Shown: piece by piece, positions 15,958 through 26,543 of the stretch | Layout: each line of letters starts with the position of its first letter | How positions within the stretch are numbered: position 1 is the first letter of the stretch | Assembly (NCBI RefSeq): GCF_000969605.1 | Contig: NZ_JZUE01000008.1 | Span: 212,446 to 276,445 of the forward strand | Origin: Aquincola tertiaricarbonis | GTDB taxonomy: Bacteria; Pseudomonadota; Gammaproteobacteria; Burkholderiales; Burkholderiaceae_C | Length of the DNA stretch: 64,000 nucleotides | Direction: 5' to 3' | Translations under genes and position numbers: made by a program | The notes under the pieces: generated by a model | The model's database searches: none | What the model was told of the DNA's origin: nothing | The model's input: only the letters and a program-made list of their open reading frames with translations

Positions 15958-17895
15958 TCAGGTGCCGATGGCGCCGCCGTCCTGGCGTCGGATCACCACG
16001 GTGGCCGAGCGTGGCCGGCCGTGCGCCTTGTCCGGCCAGCTGGAATACAGCTGCGGCGCATCGGCACGGCTGATGTCCGACGGGGTCTCGCCCGGATGCT
16101 GCACGTTGATGAACATCGTGGACTGGTCGGGCGTCAGCGCCACGCCGGTGATCTCGCAATTCACCGGCCCGGTGAGGAAGCGCCGCACCTCGCCGGTGGC
16201 CACGTCGCAGCCCAGCATCTGGTTGTTGCCAATGCGCTCGAACTCGCCCTTGTTCATCTGCGTGGCATGGGCGTCGGTCTGGATCCACAGCACGCCGCGG
16301 CTGTCGAAGGCCAGGCCGTCGGGGCAGCCGAAGAAGTCGCCCTGCACGTTGCCGCGGGCATCGGGCCGGGTGTTGCCGGGGTCGCCGGCCAGCAGCAGGT
16401 GGCTCCAGCGCATGGTGGGGCCGTCGAAGTCGCCGTCCTCCTGCCAGCGGATGATCTGGCCCATCGCGTTGTTGGCGCGCGGGTTGGCGGCGTCGGGGCC
16501 CGGCTTGTCGGGCTGGCCGCGCTGGGTGTTGTTGGTCAGCGTGCAGTACACCCAGCGCGACTGGTGGTCGATGGCGATCCACTCCGGCCGGTCCATCTTG
16601 GTGGCACCCAGCAGGTCGCTGGCCTGCCGCGTTCGGATCACCACCTCGCCCTGGTCGGCGAAGCCGTTGGCCGCGGTCAGCGGTCCCTGGCCGTGCACCA
16701 GCGGCAGCCAGCGGCCGGTGCCGTCGGCATTGAAGCGGGCCACGTACAGCGTGCCGTGGTCCAGCAGCTCGCGGTTGGCCTGGGCCGCGGTGAGGCCGTT
16801 GCCGGCCGGGGCGATGCGGTCACGGCTGACGAACTTGTAGATGTATTCGAAGCGGGCGTCCTCGCCGGAATACACCACGGCGCGGCCGTCCTTCGTGACG
16901 GCCACCCAGGCGCCTTCATGCGCCGCGCGGCCCAGCGCGGTGCGCTTGACCGGTGTGCTGGTGGGGTCCATCGGGTCGATCTCCACCACCCAGCCGAAGC
17001 GGTGGAACTCGTTGGGATGGCGCGTGGCGTCGAAGCGGGCGTCGTGGTTGGGCCAGGCGTAGAAGGCCTTCTTGGGCAGGCCCCAGCGGGCCTGGTCCTT
17101 GGTGGTGTTGTCGCCGCCACTGAAATAGAAGGCGAAGTTCTCCTCGCCCGACAGGTAGGTGCCCCAGGGCGTGCGGCCGCTGGCGCAGTTGTTCAGCGTG
17201 CCCAGCACGGTGCGGCCCTCCGGATCGAACGCGGTGCGCATCAGCGCATGGCCGGCAGCCGGCCCTGCCACGCGGAACGGGCTGTAGGCGGTGAAGCGCC
17301 GGGCCAGCGGGCTGGGGCGCACCATGTCCCACTGGCCGTTGCGCAGCGCCACCTCGATCACCGACACGCCGTGCGCCGCCTGCGACTTGCGCACGCCTTC
17401 CGGGCTGTCCGCCTTGCCGGGGCCGTGCAGCAGGCCCTCGTCGGTGTACTCGTGGTTCATCACCAGCAGGCCGCGGGTGGACGAGCCTTCGATGGGAAAG
17501 AAGTGCAGGCCGTCGTGGTGCATGCCCATCTGCACCGCCTGGTCGTCGGCACTGTGGCTGGCGTCGCTGCGCCACGGCGGCATGCGGCCCGGCACGCCGA
17601 TGGGCTCGCCCCACGGCGCCAGCACCGCGGCCACGTAGCCGGGCGGCACCACGATGGCGTCGGCCCGCGAGGGCGGCACCGACTGGAAGCCCAGGCGCGG
17701 CCCGCTGGTGGCCAAGCCGGACGGGCCGGTGGCGGCGCAGCCGGCCAGGCCGGCGAGCGAGGGGCCGAACACCGCGGCCACCGCCGCGCCGGCGGTGCCG
17801 CGCAGCCAGAGGCGCCGCGCGGGATCCGAGACCTCGTGGATGCTGGGGTTGGCCGAACGGTTGCTGTTCTCCATCTCGGTGAAGTCCTTGGGCAT
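15958..17895 (-). CDS. phoX: PhoX-type alkaline phosphatase (Tat-exported)
   Basis: A 645-residue protein of the PhoX family (DUF839), calcium/iron-dependent periplasmic phosphatases that release phosphate from monoesters. Residues 1-60 contain a twin-arginine type signal (ARRLWLRGTAG followed by a hydrophobic stretch) that ends in the lipobox-like LAGC, so the enzyme is likely exported folded and perhaps lipid-anchored. Family segments visible are MNHEYTDEGLL, LSGEENFAFYF, GWVVEIDP, EGAWVAVTKDGRAVVYSGED and CPDGLAFDSRGVLWIQTD. The ATG at 17895 was selected because GAGGAGGAG lies 5-13 bases upstream, a very strong ribosome binding site; an earlier start lacks this. Divergent to an SDR gene. 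No clear Pho box is visible in the short intergenic gap. Confidence 0.9.
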   Translation of the reverse strand: MPKDFTEMENSNRSANPSIHEVSDPARRLWLRGTAGAAVAAVFGPSLAGLAGCAATGPSGLATSGPRLGFQSVPPSRADAIVVPPGYVAAVLAPWGEPIGVPGRMPPWRSDASHSADDQAVQMGMHHDGLHFFPIEGSSTRGLLVMNHEYTDEGLLHGPGKADSPEGVRKSQAAHGVSVIEVALRNGQWDMVRPSPLARRFTAYSPFRVAGPAAGHALMRTAFDPEGRTVLGTLNNCASGRTPWGTYLSGEENFAFYFSGGDNTTKDQARWGLPKKAFYAWPNHDARFDATRHPNEFHRFGWVVEIDPMDPTSTPVKRTALGRAAHEGAWVAVTKDGRAVVYSGEDARFEYIYKFVSRDRIAPAGNGLTAAQANRELLDHGTLYVARFNADGTGRWLPLVHGQGPLTAANGFADQGEVVIRTRQASDLLGATKMDRPEWIAIDHQSRWVYCTLTNNTQRGQPDKPGPDAANPRANNAMGQIIRWQEDGDFDGPTMRWSHLLLAGDPGNTRPDARGNVQGDFFGCPDGLAFDSRGVLWIQTDAHATQMNKGEFERIGNNQMLGCDVATGEVRRFLTGPVNCEITGVALTPDQSTMFINVQHPGETPSDISRADAPQLYSSWPDKAHGRPRSATVVIRRQDGGAIGT

Positions 17896-17967
17896 GTGTC
17901 TCCTCCTCAGGGCACGGGTGGGTTGTCGCCGGAGTATCCGGCTGCTGCCACATGACATCATCCCGGC

Positions 17968-18768
17968 ATGAACACGCCGATCGAATCAACGGGCGCACCC
18001 CGGCGGGTGCTGGTCACCGGCGGCAGCCGGGGCATCGGCGCGGCCACCGCGCTGCGCTGTGCCCAGCAAGGCTGGGACGTGGCGGTGAACTACGCACGCG
18101 ATGCGCAGGCCGCCGAGGCGGTGTGCGCGCAGGTGCGGGCGCTGGGCCGCCAGGCGCTGGCGGTGCAGGCCGACGTGGCCGACGAGGCCCAGGTGCTGGC
18201 CATGTTCGACACCATCGACCGCACGCTGGGCCCCATCGGCGCGCTGGTGAACAACGCCGGCGTGGTGGCCGAGAACCAGCGCGTGGCCGACATGACGGTG
18301 CAGCGCCTGCAGCGCATCTTCAACACCAACGTGGTGGGCAGCTTCGTCTGCGCACGCGAGGCGGTGCGGCGCATGAGCACGCTACACGCCAGCCCGCAGG
18401 CGCGCGCGGCTGGCGGCGGCCGCGGCGGGGCCATCGTCAACCTCTCCAGCAAGGCCGCGGTCCTGGGCGCGCCCGGCTGGTACGTGGACTACGCGGCCAG
18501 CAAGGGCGCCATCGACACCTTCACCGTGGGCCTGGCGCGCGAGCTGGCGCTGGAAGGCATCCGCGTCAATGGCGTGCGGCCAGGCATCGTCGACACCGAC
18601 ATCCATGCCTCCGGCGGCTGGCCCGACCGTGCCCACACCTCGTCGGCGCTGATCCCGATGCAGCGCCCCGGTCGGCCCGATGAAGTCGCCGCGGCGATCG
18701 CCTGGCTGCTGTCCGACGACGCCAGCTACACCACCGGCGCCACGCTGGACGTGGCCGGCGGCCGCTAG
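17968..18768 (+). CDS. SDR-family oxidoreductase
   Basis: A 266-residue classical short-chain dehydrogenase. The cofactor motif TGGSRGIG (about 17-24), the NNAG motif (VNNAGV, about 92), the catalytic serine (NLSSKAAVLG), and Y-x-x-x-K (YAASKGAIDTF) are all present in the standard order. The last part, DDASYTTGATLDVAGGR, is the usual substrate-loop/C-terminal motif. An insert of about 13 residues rich in Ala and Gly (PQARAAGGGRGG) lies before the catalytic serine. NAD(P)-dependent reduction of a carbonyl or sugar is expected; the substrate is unknown. It starts 72 bases from the divergent phoX. Confidence 0.88.
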   Translation: MNTPIESTGAPRRVLVTGGSRGIGAATALRCAQQGWDVAVNYARDAQAAEAVCAQVRALGRQALAVQADVADEAQVLAMFDTIDRTLGPIGALVNNAGVVAENQRVADMTVQRLQRIFNTNVVGSFVCAREAVRRMSTLHASPQARAAGGGRGGAIVNLSSKAAVLGAPGWYVDYAASKGAIDTFTVGLARELALEGIRVNGVRPGIVDTDIHASGGWPDRAHTSSALIPMQRPGRPDEVAAAIAWLLSDDASYTTGATLDVAGGR

Positions 18769-18769
18769 C

Positions 18770-18787
18770 AAAAAGCCGCCGGGCGGC
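18770..18787 (-). terminator. Terminator of rlpA
   Basis: Read leftward, a compact GCCGC/GCGGC hairpin with a three-base loop is followed by five T residues, just after the rlpA stop codon. It overlaps nothing but the gap between the converging SDR and rlpA genes. Confidence 0.6.
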
Positions 18788-18791
18788 GTGT

Positions 18792-19754
18792 TCAGCGGCG
18801 CTGCACGATGATGGGTGCCAGCTGGAACAGGCTGCGCAGGCGCTGCGCGGCCTGGGCGGCGTCTTCCCGCGTGGCATAGGGGCCGGCCTGCAGCCGGTGC
18901 ACCGCGTCCTCGTTGAAGATGGCCAGCAGCGGCGTGAGCGCCTCCAGCTGCCGCATCACCTGCTGCTGCAGGGCCACGGCGCCGTCATGTGCCTTGAAGG
19001 CGCCCAGCTGCACCCAGAAGCCCACCGCGCCGGGCACGCGCGCACGCGCGGTTTCCTGGGTGATGGGCAGGGCCTGCGCGGCGGCTGGTTCGGCTGCCGC
19101 AGGCGTTGCTTCTGCAGCGGGCGGCGGGGCAACTGGCGGTGCGACGCTCGCCACCGAGGTATCGGCGCCCGGTGTCGGCGTGGCGCGCCAGCTGCCATCG
19201 CGGATCTCGTCGTGCGTCAGCCGCTCGATGTGCACCGGCGCCACGCCGCGCAGCAGGCCCAGCTTCAGCGCGGCGGTGTAGCTCAGGTCGATGGCGCGGG
19301 CGCCGTGGAACGGGCCGCGGTCGTTCACCCGCACGATGACTTCGCGGCCGTTGGCCGGGTTGCGCACCCGCGCAAAGCTTGGGATGGGCAGCGTGGGGTG
19401 CGCGGCCGTCATCGAGTACATGTTGTAGAGCTCGCCGCTGGCCGTGGGCCGACCGTGGAACTTGCGGCCGTACCAGGAGGCCAGGCCACGCTGCACGAAG
19501 GGCTGGTCGGTGGTCACCGGCACGTACGCGCGGCCGAACACCGCATAGGGCTTGTTGGGCCCGCCGGTGCGGATCATCTCGACCCGCGGTTCGGCGTCGG
19601 GCACGTCCATCAGCTGCGCGGGCGGCAGGTCGCCGGGGCCGTCGCGCTCGGTGTCTTCGGCCGGTGCGCGTGGGCCGCTGGCGCAGCCGGCGACGATCAG
19701 CGAAGCGGCGAGGGCCAGCGCAAGCGGGTGGCTGTGAGGGCGTTCACGCTGCAT
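18792..19754 (-). CDS. rlpA: RlpA-family septal lytic transglycosylase lipoprotein
   Basis: A 320-residue lipoprotein. The signal peptide ends in the lipobox IVAGC (about residue 24), so it is anchored in the outer membrane. The double-psi beta-barrel RlpA domain (about 60-185) includes GLASWYGRKFHGRPTASGE, whose WYG and H/T/A/S/G residues form the active site, followed by VRVNDRGPFHGARAIDLSY. After an Ala/Pro linker the C-terminal SPOR domain (about 240-320, from FWVQLGAFKAHDGA) binds denuded glycan strands at the division septum. RlpA cuts naked glycan during daughter-cell separation. The start is uncertain between 19754 and 19763, both ahead of the signal peptide. Confidence 0.9.
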   Translation of the reverse strand: MQRERPHSHPLALALAASLIVAGCASGPRAPAEDTERDGPGDLPPAQLMDVPDAEPRVEMIRTGGPNKPYAVFGRAYVPVTTDQPFVQRGLASWYGRKFHGRPTASGELYNMYSMTAAHPTLPIPSFARVRNPANGREVIVRVNDRGPFHGARAIDLSYTAALKLGLLRGVAPVHIERLTHDEIRDGSWRATPTPGADTSVASVAPPVAPPPAAEATPAAAEPAAAQALPITQETARARVPGAVGFWVQLGAFKAHDGAVALQQQVMRQLEALTPLLAIFNEDAVHRLQAGPYATREDAAQAAQRLRSLFQLAPIIVQRR

Positions 19755-19879
19755 CTGGAACATTGTCGCGAAAAGCCATGCAGGCCTCAGCCGGTTGGGC
19801 GGGGCATGCGGCATCAAGCGGGAGGGCGCGTCAGCAGTCTGACATTTGCGCGGTGGGGGCCGCCTGCAAACGGTGCAGG

Positions 19880-19955
19880 TGGCGCGCCCGGCTGGGATCG
19901 AACCAGCGACCCTTGGCTTCGGAGGCCAATACTCTATCCACTGAGCTACGGGCGC
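19880..19955 (-). tRNA. tRNA-Arg (anticodon CCG)
   Basis: Read on the minus strand the sequence folds into a standard cloverleaf: acceptor GCGCCCG pairs with CGGGCGC, the D arm contains AGCTCAGTGGAT, the anticodon stem TTGGC/GCCAA encloses the loop CTCCGAA with anticodon CCG, and the T arm carries GGTTCGATCC. The discriminator G is followed by an encoded CCA. CCG decodes CGG arginine codons, which are frequent in this high-GC genome. Confidence 0.96.
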
Positions 19956-20105
19956 AAAGAGGGGGGATTGTAGCCACGACTTTGCAGCACACCCCCGCGC
20001 CGTGCGGCCAAGCCATGCAAAGAGGCTGTGCGCGGCACCCCTCTATAATCTTCAGGTTTTGCGTGCCCGGCACGCACTCGACCCGCTGCCGCTACCGAGG
20101 ACTGA

Positions 20106-20669
20106 ATGAGCGACGCACACAAGCCCGTCATCAACGACCCGCACGACATGCCCCACGAAGGGCCCATCAAGACGCCCAAGCAACTGGTCGTTGCGGTGTT
20201 CTTCTCGTTCGTGATTCCCATCGTGGCCATCGTGCTGCTGGTGACCTACGTGACGGGCTTCAACAAGCCCGGTGCGGGCACCGACATCCTGGCCGAGGAA
20301 GCGGTGGCCCGCCGCATCCAGCCGGTGGGCACCGTCGAGATCAAGGACCTCACCGACCCCGGCGCGATGAAGACCGGCGAGCAGGTGTTCAACGCGCAGT
20401 GCGCGGCCTGCCACTCGAGCGGCGCCGCCGGCGCGCCCAAGCTGGGCGACAACGGCGCCTGGGCTGCCCGCATCCAGACCGGCTACGAAGCCCTGCTGAC
20501 CTCTGCCCTCAAGGGCAAGGGCAACATGGGCCCGCAGGGCGGCGGCGACTTCACCGACTTCGAGATTGGCCGCGCCGTGGTCTACATGACCAACAAATCC
20601 GGCGGCAACCTCAAGGAGCCGGTGATGGCTGCCGCCGCGGACGCGCCGGCCTCCGCCGCTTCCAACTGA
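20106..20669 (+). CDS. Membrane-anchored cytochrome c (c5-like)
   Basis: A 187-residue protein with an uncleaved N-terminal membrane span (about 26-50) and a periplasmic class I cytochrome c domain. The heme-attachment motif CAACH is at 99-103 and the likely axial methionine is Met141, within KGNMGPQGG. The pattern matches the cytochrome c5 family, which carries electrons to terminal oxidases such as cbb3. The C-terminal Ala-rich tail (EPVMAAAADAPASAASN) is low in complexity. Monocistronic: it is bounded by the tRNA gene on one side and a terminator on the other. Confidence 0.88.
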   Translation: MSDAHKPVINDPHDMPHEGPIKTPKQLVVAVFFSFVIPIVAIVLLVTYVTGFNKPGAGTDILAEEAVARRIQPVGTVEIKDLTDPGAMKTGEQVFNAQCAACHSSGAAGAPKLGDNGAWAARIQTGYEALLTSALKGKGNMGPQGGGDFTDFEIGRAVVYMTNKSGGNLKEPVMAAAADAPASAASN

Positions 20670-20691
20670 AGCGCGCCAAGCGCCCCCGCTG

Positions 20692-20721
20692 AAAAGGCCA
20701 GTCCACGCGACTGGCCTTTTT
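20692..20721 (+). terminator. Rho-independent terminator after the cytochrome gene
   Basis: Arms AAAAGGCCAGT and ACTGGCCTTTT around the loop CCACGCG, ending in a T-run, 22 bases after the cytochrome c stop codon. The A-run before the stem could let it also act leftward. Confidence 0.85.
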
Positions 20722-20791
20722 GCTGGGCGACCGCTGCAGGAACGGGGTTTGCCGAACGGGCTGCACTGACTTTGCTCAACAAGGAGTGCAC

Positions 20792-21307
20792 ATGTCCACG
20801 TCCCACGAAACCCCGGCCGAGGAACGCGATCACCTGTGGTCGCTGATCAAGGACATCCGCTTCGCGATGTTCACCACGCACGACACCAACGGTCACCTGC
20901 ATTCGCGTCCGATGACGACGCAGAACAAGTCGATCAACGAGGACCACACGCTGTGGTTCTTCATGTCGCGCAAGAGCGATCCGGTCAGCGAGATGACCAG
21001 CGACATGAACGTGAACGTGGCCTATGCGGACACGGACAAGGATTCGTACGTCTCCGTCTCCGGCAAGGCTCGCGTGGTGGACGACCGCGCCCGTGTGGAG
21101 CAGCTGTGGAACAAGATGGCCGAAGCCTGGTTCCCCGGCGGCCCGAACGACCCCGATCTGGCCCTGGTGCGCGTGGACATCGTCCATGCCGACTACTGGG
21201 ACGTGAAGGAGAACAAGCTCACGCAGCTGTTCAAGATGGCCAAGGCCGCCGTCACCGGCCACCCGCCCACCGGCATGGGCGAGCACGGCAGCGTACGCAT
21301 GGACTGA
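20792..21307 (+). CDS. Pyridoxamine 5'-phosphate oxidase-fold general stress protein
   Basis: A 171-residue split-barrel flavin-binding protein of the general stress protein 26 type. The fold is indicated by MFTTHDTNGHLHSRPM (about 26-41), where the HxRPM segment contacts FMN, then LWFFMSRKSDPVSEM and the YVSVSGKARVVDDR strand pair. These proteins bind FMN or FAD; E. coli and Xanthomonas members are stress-induced, but the catalysed reaction is unclear. The start codon at 20792 is preceded by AAGGAG, an ideal ribosome binding site 7 bases upstream. Confidence 0.85.
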   Translation: MSTSHETPAEERDHLWSLIKDIRFAMFTTHDTNGHLHSRPMTTQNKSINEDHTLWFFMSRKSDPVSEMTSDMNVNVAYADTDKDSYVSVSGKARVVDDRARVEQLWNKMAEAWFPGGPNDPDLALVRVDIVHADYWDVKENKLTQLFKMAKAAVTGHPPTGMGEHGSVRMD

Positions 21308-21365
21308 GCGCCATGCCGGGCGCCGGCACGGCGCTCGCTTAGCATCCCGGCTCCAGGGGGCCGGG

Positions 21366-22451
21366 ATGAGCACCGAGACAGCAGCATTGGAGGAGCTGGG
21401 CCTGCGGCCCGGCGCGAGCGAGGCGGAGATCAAGGCCGCATGGCGCAAGCTCGTCTCGCGCTGGCACCCGGACCGCAATGCCAGCCGTGCCGCCGTGGAG
21501 AAGATGCAGCGCATCAACCAGGCCTTCGAGCTGCTGCGCGGGGCCGGCGCCGCCGCCGCCCCGGTGCGGCCTGCCGAGCCAGCCGCGCCCGCGGCCGCGC
21601 CGAGCCCACCGCCTGCCCGCAAGGCACCCGCTGGCGAGGCTGCGCGTCCGCTCAGCCGGCGCATCAAGCTCACGCTGGAAGAAGCCGCGCTGGGCTGCCT
21701 GCGCGTGTTGCGCGGCCAGGTGGCGCAGGGCTGCACGGCCTGCGCCGGCCAGGGCCTGCGCTGGCCCGGCGGTGCCTGCGCCAGCTGCGAGGGCCGCGGG
21801 GAAGTGCGCCAGCGCGCCTGGTACGGCTGGCTGGCCACCACCGCGACTTGCGAGGACTGCGGCGGCGATGGCCGTGCGCGCGAACGCTGCGCGCCCTGCG
21901 AGGGCAGCGGCAAGCTGCCGCCCCGCAGGTATGAACTGAAGGTGCGCATCCCGCCCGGCGTGCGGGACGGCGACCTGCTGGGCGTGCCGGCCGGGCGCGC
22001 CGAGGCTTCACCTGAGGGCGGCGTGGATCTGCACATCGAGCTGCAGCCGCATGCATTCTTCACGCTGGACGACGACGGCACCGTGCGCTGCGAGATGCCG
22101 GTGGACGGCTTCAGCTGGCTGGGCGGCCGCAGCGTGGAAGTGCCCACGCTGGAAGGCACGCAGCCGTTGGCGCTACGCCATGGCGAATGTGTGTACCGCC
22201 TGCGTGGCCAGGGCTTTCCGGCCAGCCGGCGTGGCGCGCGGGCCGACCTGGTGGTCACGGTGATGCCGATCTTTCCGCAACCGCTGTCCACCGACCAGCA
22301 GATCCTGCTGGACCGCCTGATCGCCACCACCGCCAGCGCGTCCACCGGTCCGCTGGCCGACTGGCAACGGCGGCTGCGCGCCCGCGTGGCCGCCGATGCA
22401 CCGGCGGACCCTCCGCTCAAGGCTGCGCGGCGCCGCACCAGCCGCGCATGA
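21366..22451 (+). CDS. DnaJ-like co-chaperone with J domain and cysteine-rich zinc domain
   Basis: A 361-residue J-domain protein. The J domain spans about 6-60 with HPD at 34-36. The usual Gly/Phe-rich linker is replaced by an Ala/Pro-rich one (about 61-95). A full zinc-binding domain follows, with four C-x-x-C-x-G-x-G repeats at 123-130, 138-145, 162-169 and 175-182, then the two beta-sandwich C-terminal domains (about 190-330). This matches type I DnaJ architecture, but the linker differs from the classic protein, so it is probably a specialised paralogue rather than the housekeeping dnaJ. It would stimulate an Hsp70 ATPase; the Hsp70-like gene at 13968 is a possible partner, though that is only proximity. 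Confidence 0.86.
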   Translation: MSTETAALEELGLRPGASEAEIKAAWRKLVSRWHPDRNASRAAVEKMQRINQAFELLRGAGAAAAPVRPAEPAAPAAAPSPPPARKAPAGEAARPLSRRIKLTLEEAALGCLRVLRGQVAQGCTACAGQGLRWPGGACASCEGRGEVRQRAWYGWLATTATCEDCGGDGRARERCAPCEGSGKLPPRRYELKVRIPPGVRDGDLLGVPAGRAEASPEGGVDLHIELQPHAFFTLDDDGTVRCEMPVDGFSWLGGRSVEVPTLEGTQPLALRHGECVYRLRGQGFPASRRGARADLVVTVMPIFPQPLSTDQQILLDRLIATTASASTGPLADWQRRLRARVAADAPADPPLKAARRRTSRA

Positions 22452-22482
22452 AAAAGCCCGCGGCCGGTGGGCACGCGGGCTG
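22451..22482 (-). terminator. Terminator of ssb
   Basis: Read leftward, AGCCCGCG and CGCGGGCT arms around an 11-base loop, followed by a T-run that ends in the stop codon of the DnaJ-like gene. It therefore serves the convergent ssb transcript and lies at the very end of the neighbouring coding region. Confidence 0.65.
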
Positions 22483-22522
22483 AGGCTGCGGGGCCGGCGC
22501 AGGCCGGGCTCGCAGGTGTGCT

Positions 22523-23068
22523 CTAGAACGGAATGTCGTCGTCCATGTCGTCGAAGCCGGTGTTCGACTTCGGCGCCGGAGCCGGGCGCGGCGCGGGCGC
22601 GGCCGAGCGCGCGGGGCGCTCGCGCGGCTCTTCGCCGTAGCCGCCGCCGGCACCCCCACCACCGCCGGCCGCACCGCGGCTGCGGTAGCCACCACCGCCG
22701 CCGCCTGCGTCCTCATCGCCGCCGCCGGCACCTTCGCGGCCACCCAGCAGCTGCATCTGCTCGGCCACGATCTCGGTGGTGTAGTTGTCGCGGCCTTCCT
22801 TGTCCTGCCACTTGCGGGTCTTCAGGCGGCCTTCCACGTACACGGGGCGGCCCTTGCGCAGGTACTCGCCGGCGATCTCGGCCAGGCGGTCGCGGAACAC
22901 CACGCGGTGCCACTCGGTTTCCTCCTGGAACTCATTGGAGTCGCGTGCCTTCCAGCGGCGCGTGGTGGCCACGGTGATGTTGCAGATCGAGCCGCCGTCG
23001 GGGAACGAACGCATCTCGGGATCGCGCCCGAGGTTGCCGATGATGATGACTTTGTTGACGGAGGCCAT
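22523..23068 (-). CDS. ssb: Single-stranded DNA-binding protein
   Basis: A 181-residue SSB. The OB-fold DNA-binding domain covers about 1-112 ([18 protein letters not shown] at the N-terminus, [18 protein letters not shown] in the core). A Gly-rich disordered linker follows (about 113-165), then the acidic tip DDMDDDIPF at the C-terminus, which recruits RecQ, RecO, Exo I and other repair partners. The length agrees with E. coli SSB. The neighbourhood also has recQ downstream of the next gene. The start is preceded by GAGCGACC; no LexA box is apparent in the short gap to the divergent clc gene. Confidence 0.97.
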   Translation of the reverse strand: MASVNKVIIIGNLGRDPEMRSFPDGGSICNITVATTRRWKARDSNEFQEETEWHRVVFRDRLAEIAGEYLRKGRPVYVEGRLKTRKWQDKEGRDNYTTEIVAEQMQLLGGREGAGGGDEDAGGGGGGYRSRGAAGGGGGAGGGYGEEPRERPARSAAPAPRPAPAPKSNTGFDDMDDDIPF

Positions 23069-23187
23069 GGTCGCTCCTGTGCGTCGGGTGGGTACGGAAA
23101 AGGGGGTTCGGCCGCGGCGCGGTGGCTGGCCGGGAGCGATCGATTGTGCCGCATGGGTCGGGCGCGGCGGCTGCTAAGGTCCCCGCC

Positions 23188-24537
23188 ATGCACAGCGACG
23201 ACACCCCCGATTTCTGGCGCAACCTGCGCCGCGAGATGAAGGCCGGCCGGGCGTGGCTGGACCGTGCCATCGTGCTGGCGGCCGCCGTCACCACCGGTGC
23301 GGCGGTGGTGGGCGTCACGCTGCTGTGCGAGGCCGCCAGCCATCTGCACGAGCAGATGCGCGGCTCCGGCCCGCTGGGTCCGTGGCTGATGCTGCTGTGG
23401 ACGCCGGTGCTCACCGCCCTGCTGGTGTGGCTCACGCGGCGCCATGCGCCGGGGGCTGCCGGCTCGGGCATCCCGCAGGTGATGGTGGCGCTGGACGACA
23501 GCCTGGCGCCGGAGCGCCGGCGTGCGCTGGTGTCGCTGCCGCTGGCCATCAAGAAGGCGGCGTTGCTGGGCGGCGCGATGCTGGCCGGGCTCTCGGCCGG
23601 CCGCGAAGGGCCCACGGTGCAGATCGGTGCCGGCGTGATGCTGTCGGTGCGGCGCTGGTTGTCGCCGGCGGCCCGCATCGATGGCCACGACCTGATGGTG
23701 GCGGGTGCGGCGGCCGGCATCGCGGCGGCCTTCAACACGCCGCTGGGCGGGGTGATGTTCGCGCTGGAGAAGCTCTCGCGCCGGCACCATGCGGCGCAGA
23801 GCGCGCTGGTGATCGTGTGCATCGTGCTGTCCGGCCTGGTGGCGGTGTCGGTGTTCGGCAACCTCACGTACTTCGGTGAACTGCGGGTGCAGAGCGTGCC
23901 GCTGGAGCTGATCGGTCCCGGGCTGGTGGTGGCGGTGGTGGCGGGGCTGGCGGGCGGCGTGTTCTCGCTGCTGCTGGTCAATTCGCTGGCACCGGGCGAT
24001 CGCTGGTACTGGCGCTGGCGCGCGCAGTACCCCGTGCGCTTCGGGGCGGCTTGTGCATTGGGCGTGGCCGTGATCGGCCTGGTATGCGACGGCGCGACGG
24101 CCGGCGCCGGTTATGCGCCCACCCGCGCGATGCTCGAGGGCCAGGCCGACACGCCCGCGCTCTACACGCTGCTGAAGTTCATCGCCACCTGGCTGTCGTC
24201 ATGGACGGGCGTGCCCGCCGGCGTGTTCGCGCCTTCGCTGTCGGTGGGGGCGGGCATCGGCCGCGACGTGGCGCAGCTGTTCGGGCTGGCTCCGGAACAC
24301 GCCATACCGCTGATCGCGCTGGGCATGGTCGGCTTCCTGGCGGCGGCCACGCAAGGTCCGCTCACGGCCTTCATCCTGGTGATGGAGATGGTGTCCGGCC
24401 ACGCGATGGTGCTCAGCCTGATGCTGACGGCCTTCGTGTCCAGCGGGCTTTCGCGGCTGATCTGCAAGCCGATGTACATGGAACTCGCCGAGCTGATGCG
24501 GCCGCGTGCCGGCGAGCCGGGCAGCCGTGTCGCCTGA
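23188..24537 (+). CDS. ClC-family chloride channel/antiporter
   Basis: A 449-residue membrane protein of the ClC family. The three selectivity-filter motifs are present: GSGIPQ (92-97), GREGPTVQ (138-145) with the gating glutamate Glu140, and GVFAPSLS (about 348-355). About a dozen hydrophobic segments form the two inverted repeats. It lacks C-terminal CBS domains. ClC proteins exchange chloride for protons and aid acid resistance in E. coli. The ATG at 23188 was chosen because earlier in-frame codons fall in the promoter gap shared with ssb. Next gene recQ starts 37 bases downstream. Confidence 0.88.
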   Translation: MHSDDTPDFWRNLRREMKAGRAWLDRAIVLAAAVTTGAAVVGVTLLCEAASHLHEQMRGSGPLGPWLMLLWTPVLTALLVWLTRRHAPGAAGSGIPQVMVALDDSLAPERRRALVSLPLAIKKAALLGGAMLAGLSAGREGPTVQIGAGVMLSVRRWLSPAARIDGHDLMVAGAAAGIAAAFNTPLGGVMFALEKLSRRHHAAQSALVIVCIVLSGLVAVSVFGNLTYFGELRVQSVPLELIGPGLVVAVVAGLAGGVFSLLLVNSLAPGDRWYWRWRAQYPVRFGAACALGVAVIGLVCDGATAGAGYAPTRAMLEGQADTPALYTLLKFIATWLSSWTGVPAGVFAPSLSVGAGIGRDVAQLFGLAPEHAIPLIALGMVGFLAAATQGPLTAFILVMEMVSGHAMVLSLMLTAFVSSGLSRLICKPMYMELAELMRPRAGEPGSRVA

Positions 24538-24574
24538 AGGCCCGTGGCCGCCCTCGTTAACATGCCGGCTTCCC

Positions 24575-26527
<1,953 letters not shown>

Positions 26528-26543
26528 GCGCGGTCGGTGCGGC

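Noticed and set aside
17896..17967. Possible Pho box before phoX
   Set aside because: Only a single GTCAT-like half-site is seen; no second repeat lies at the 11-base period.
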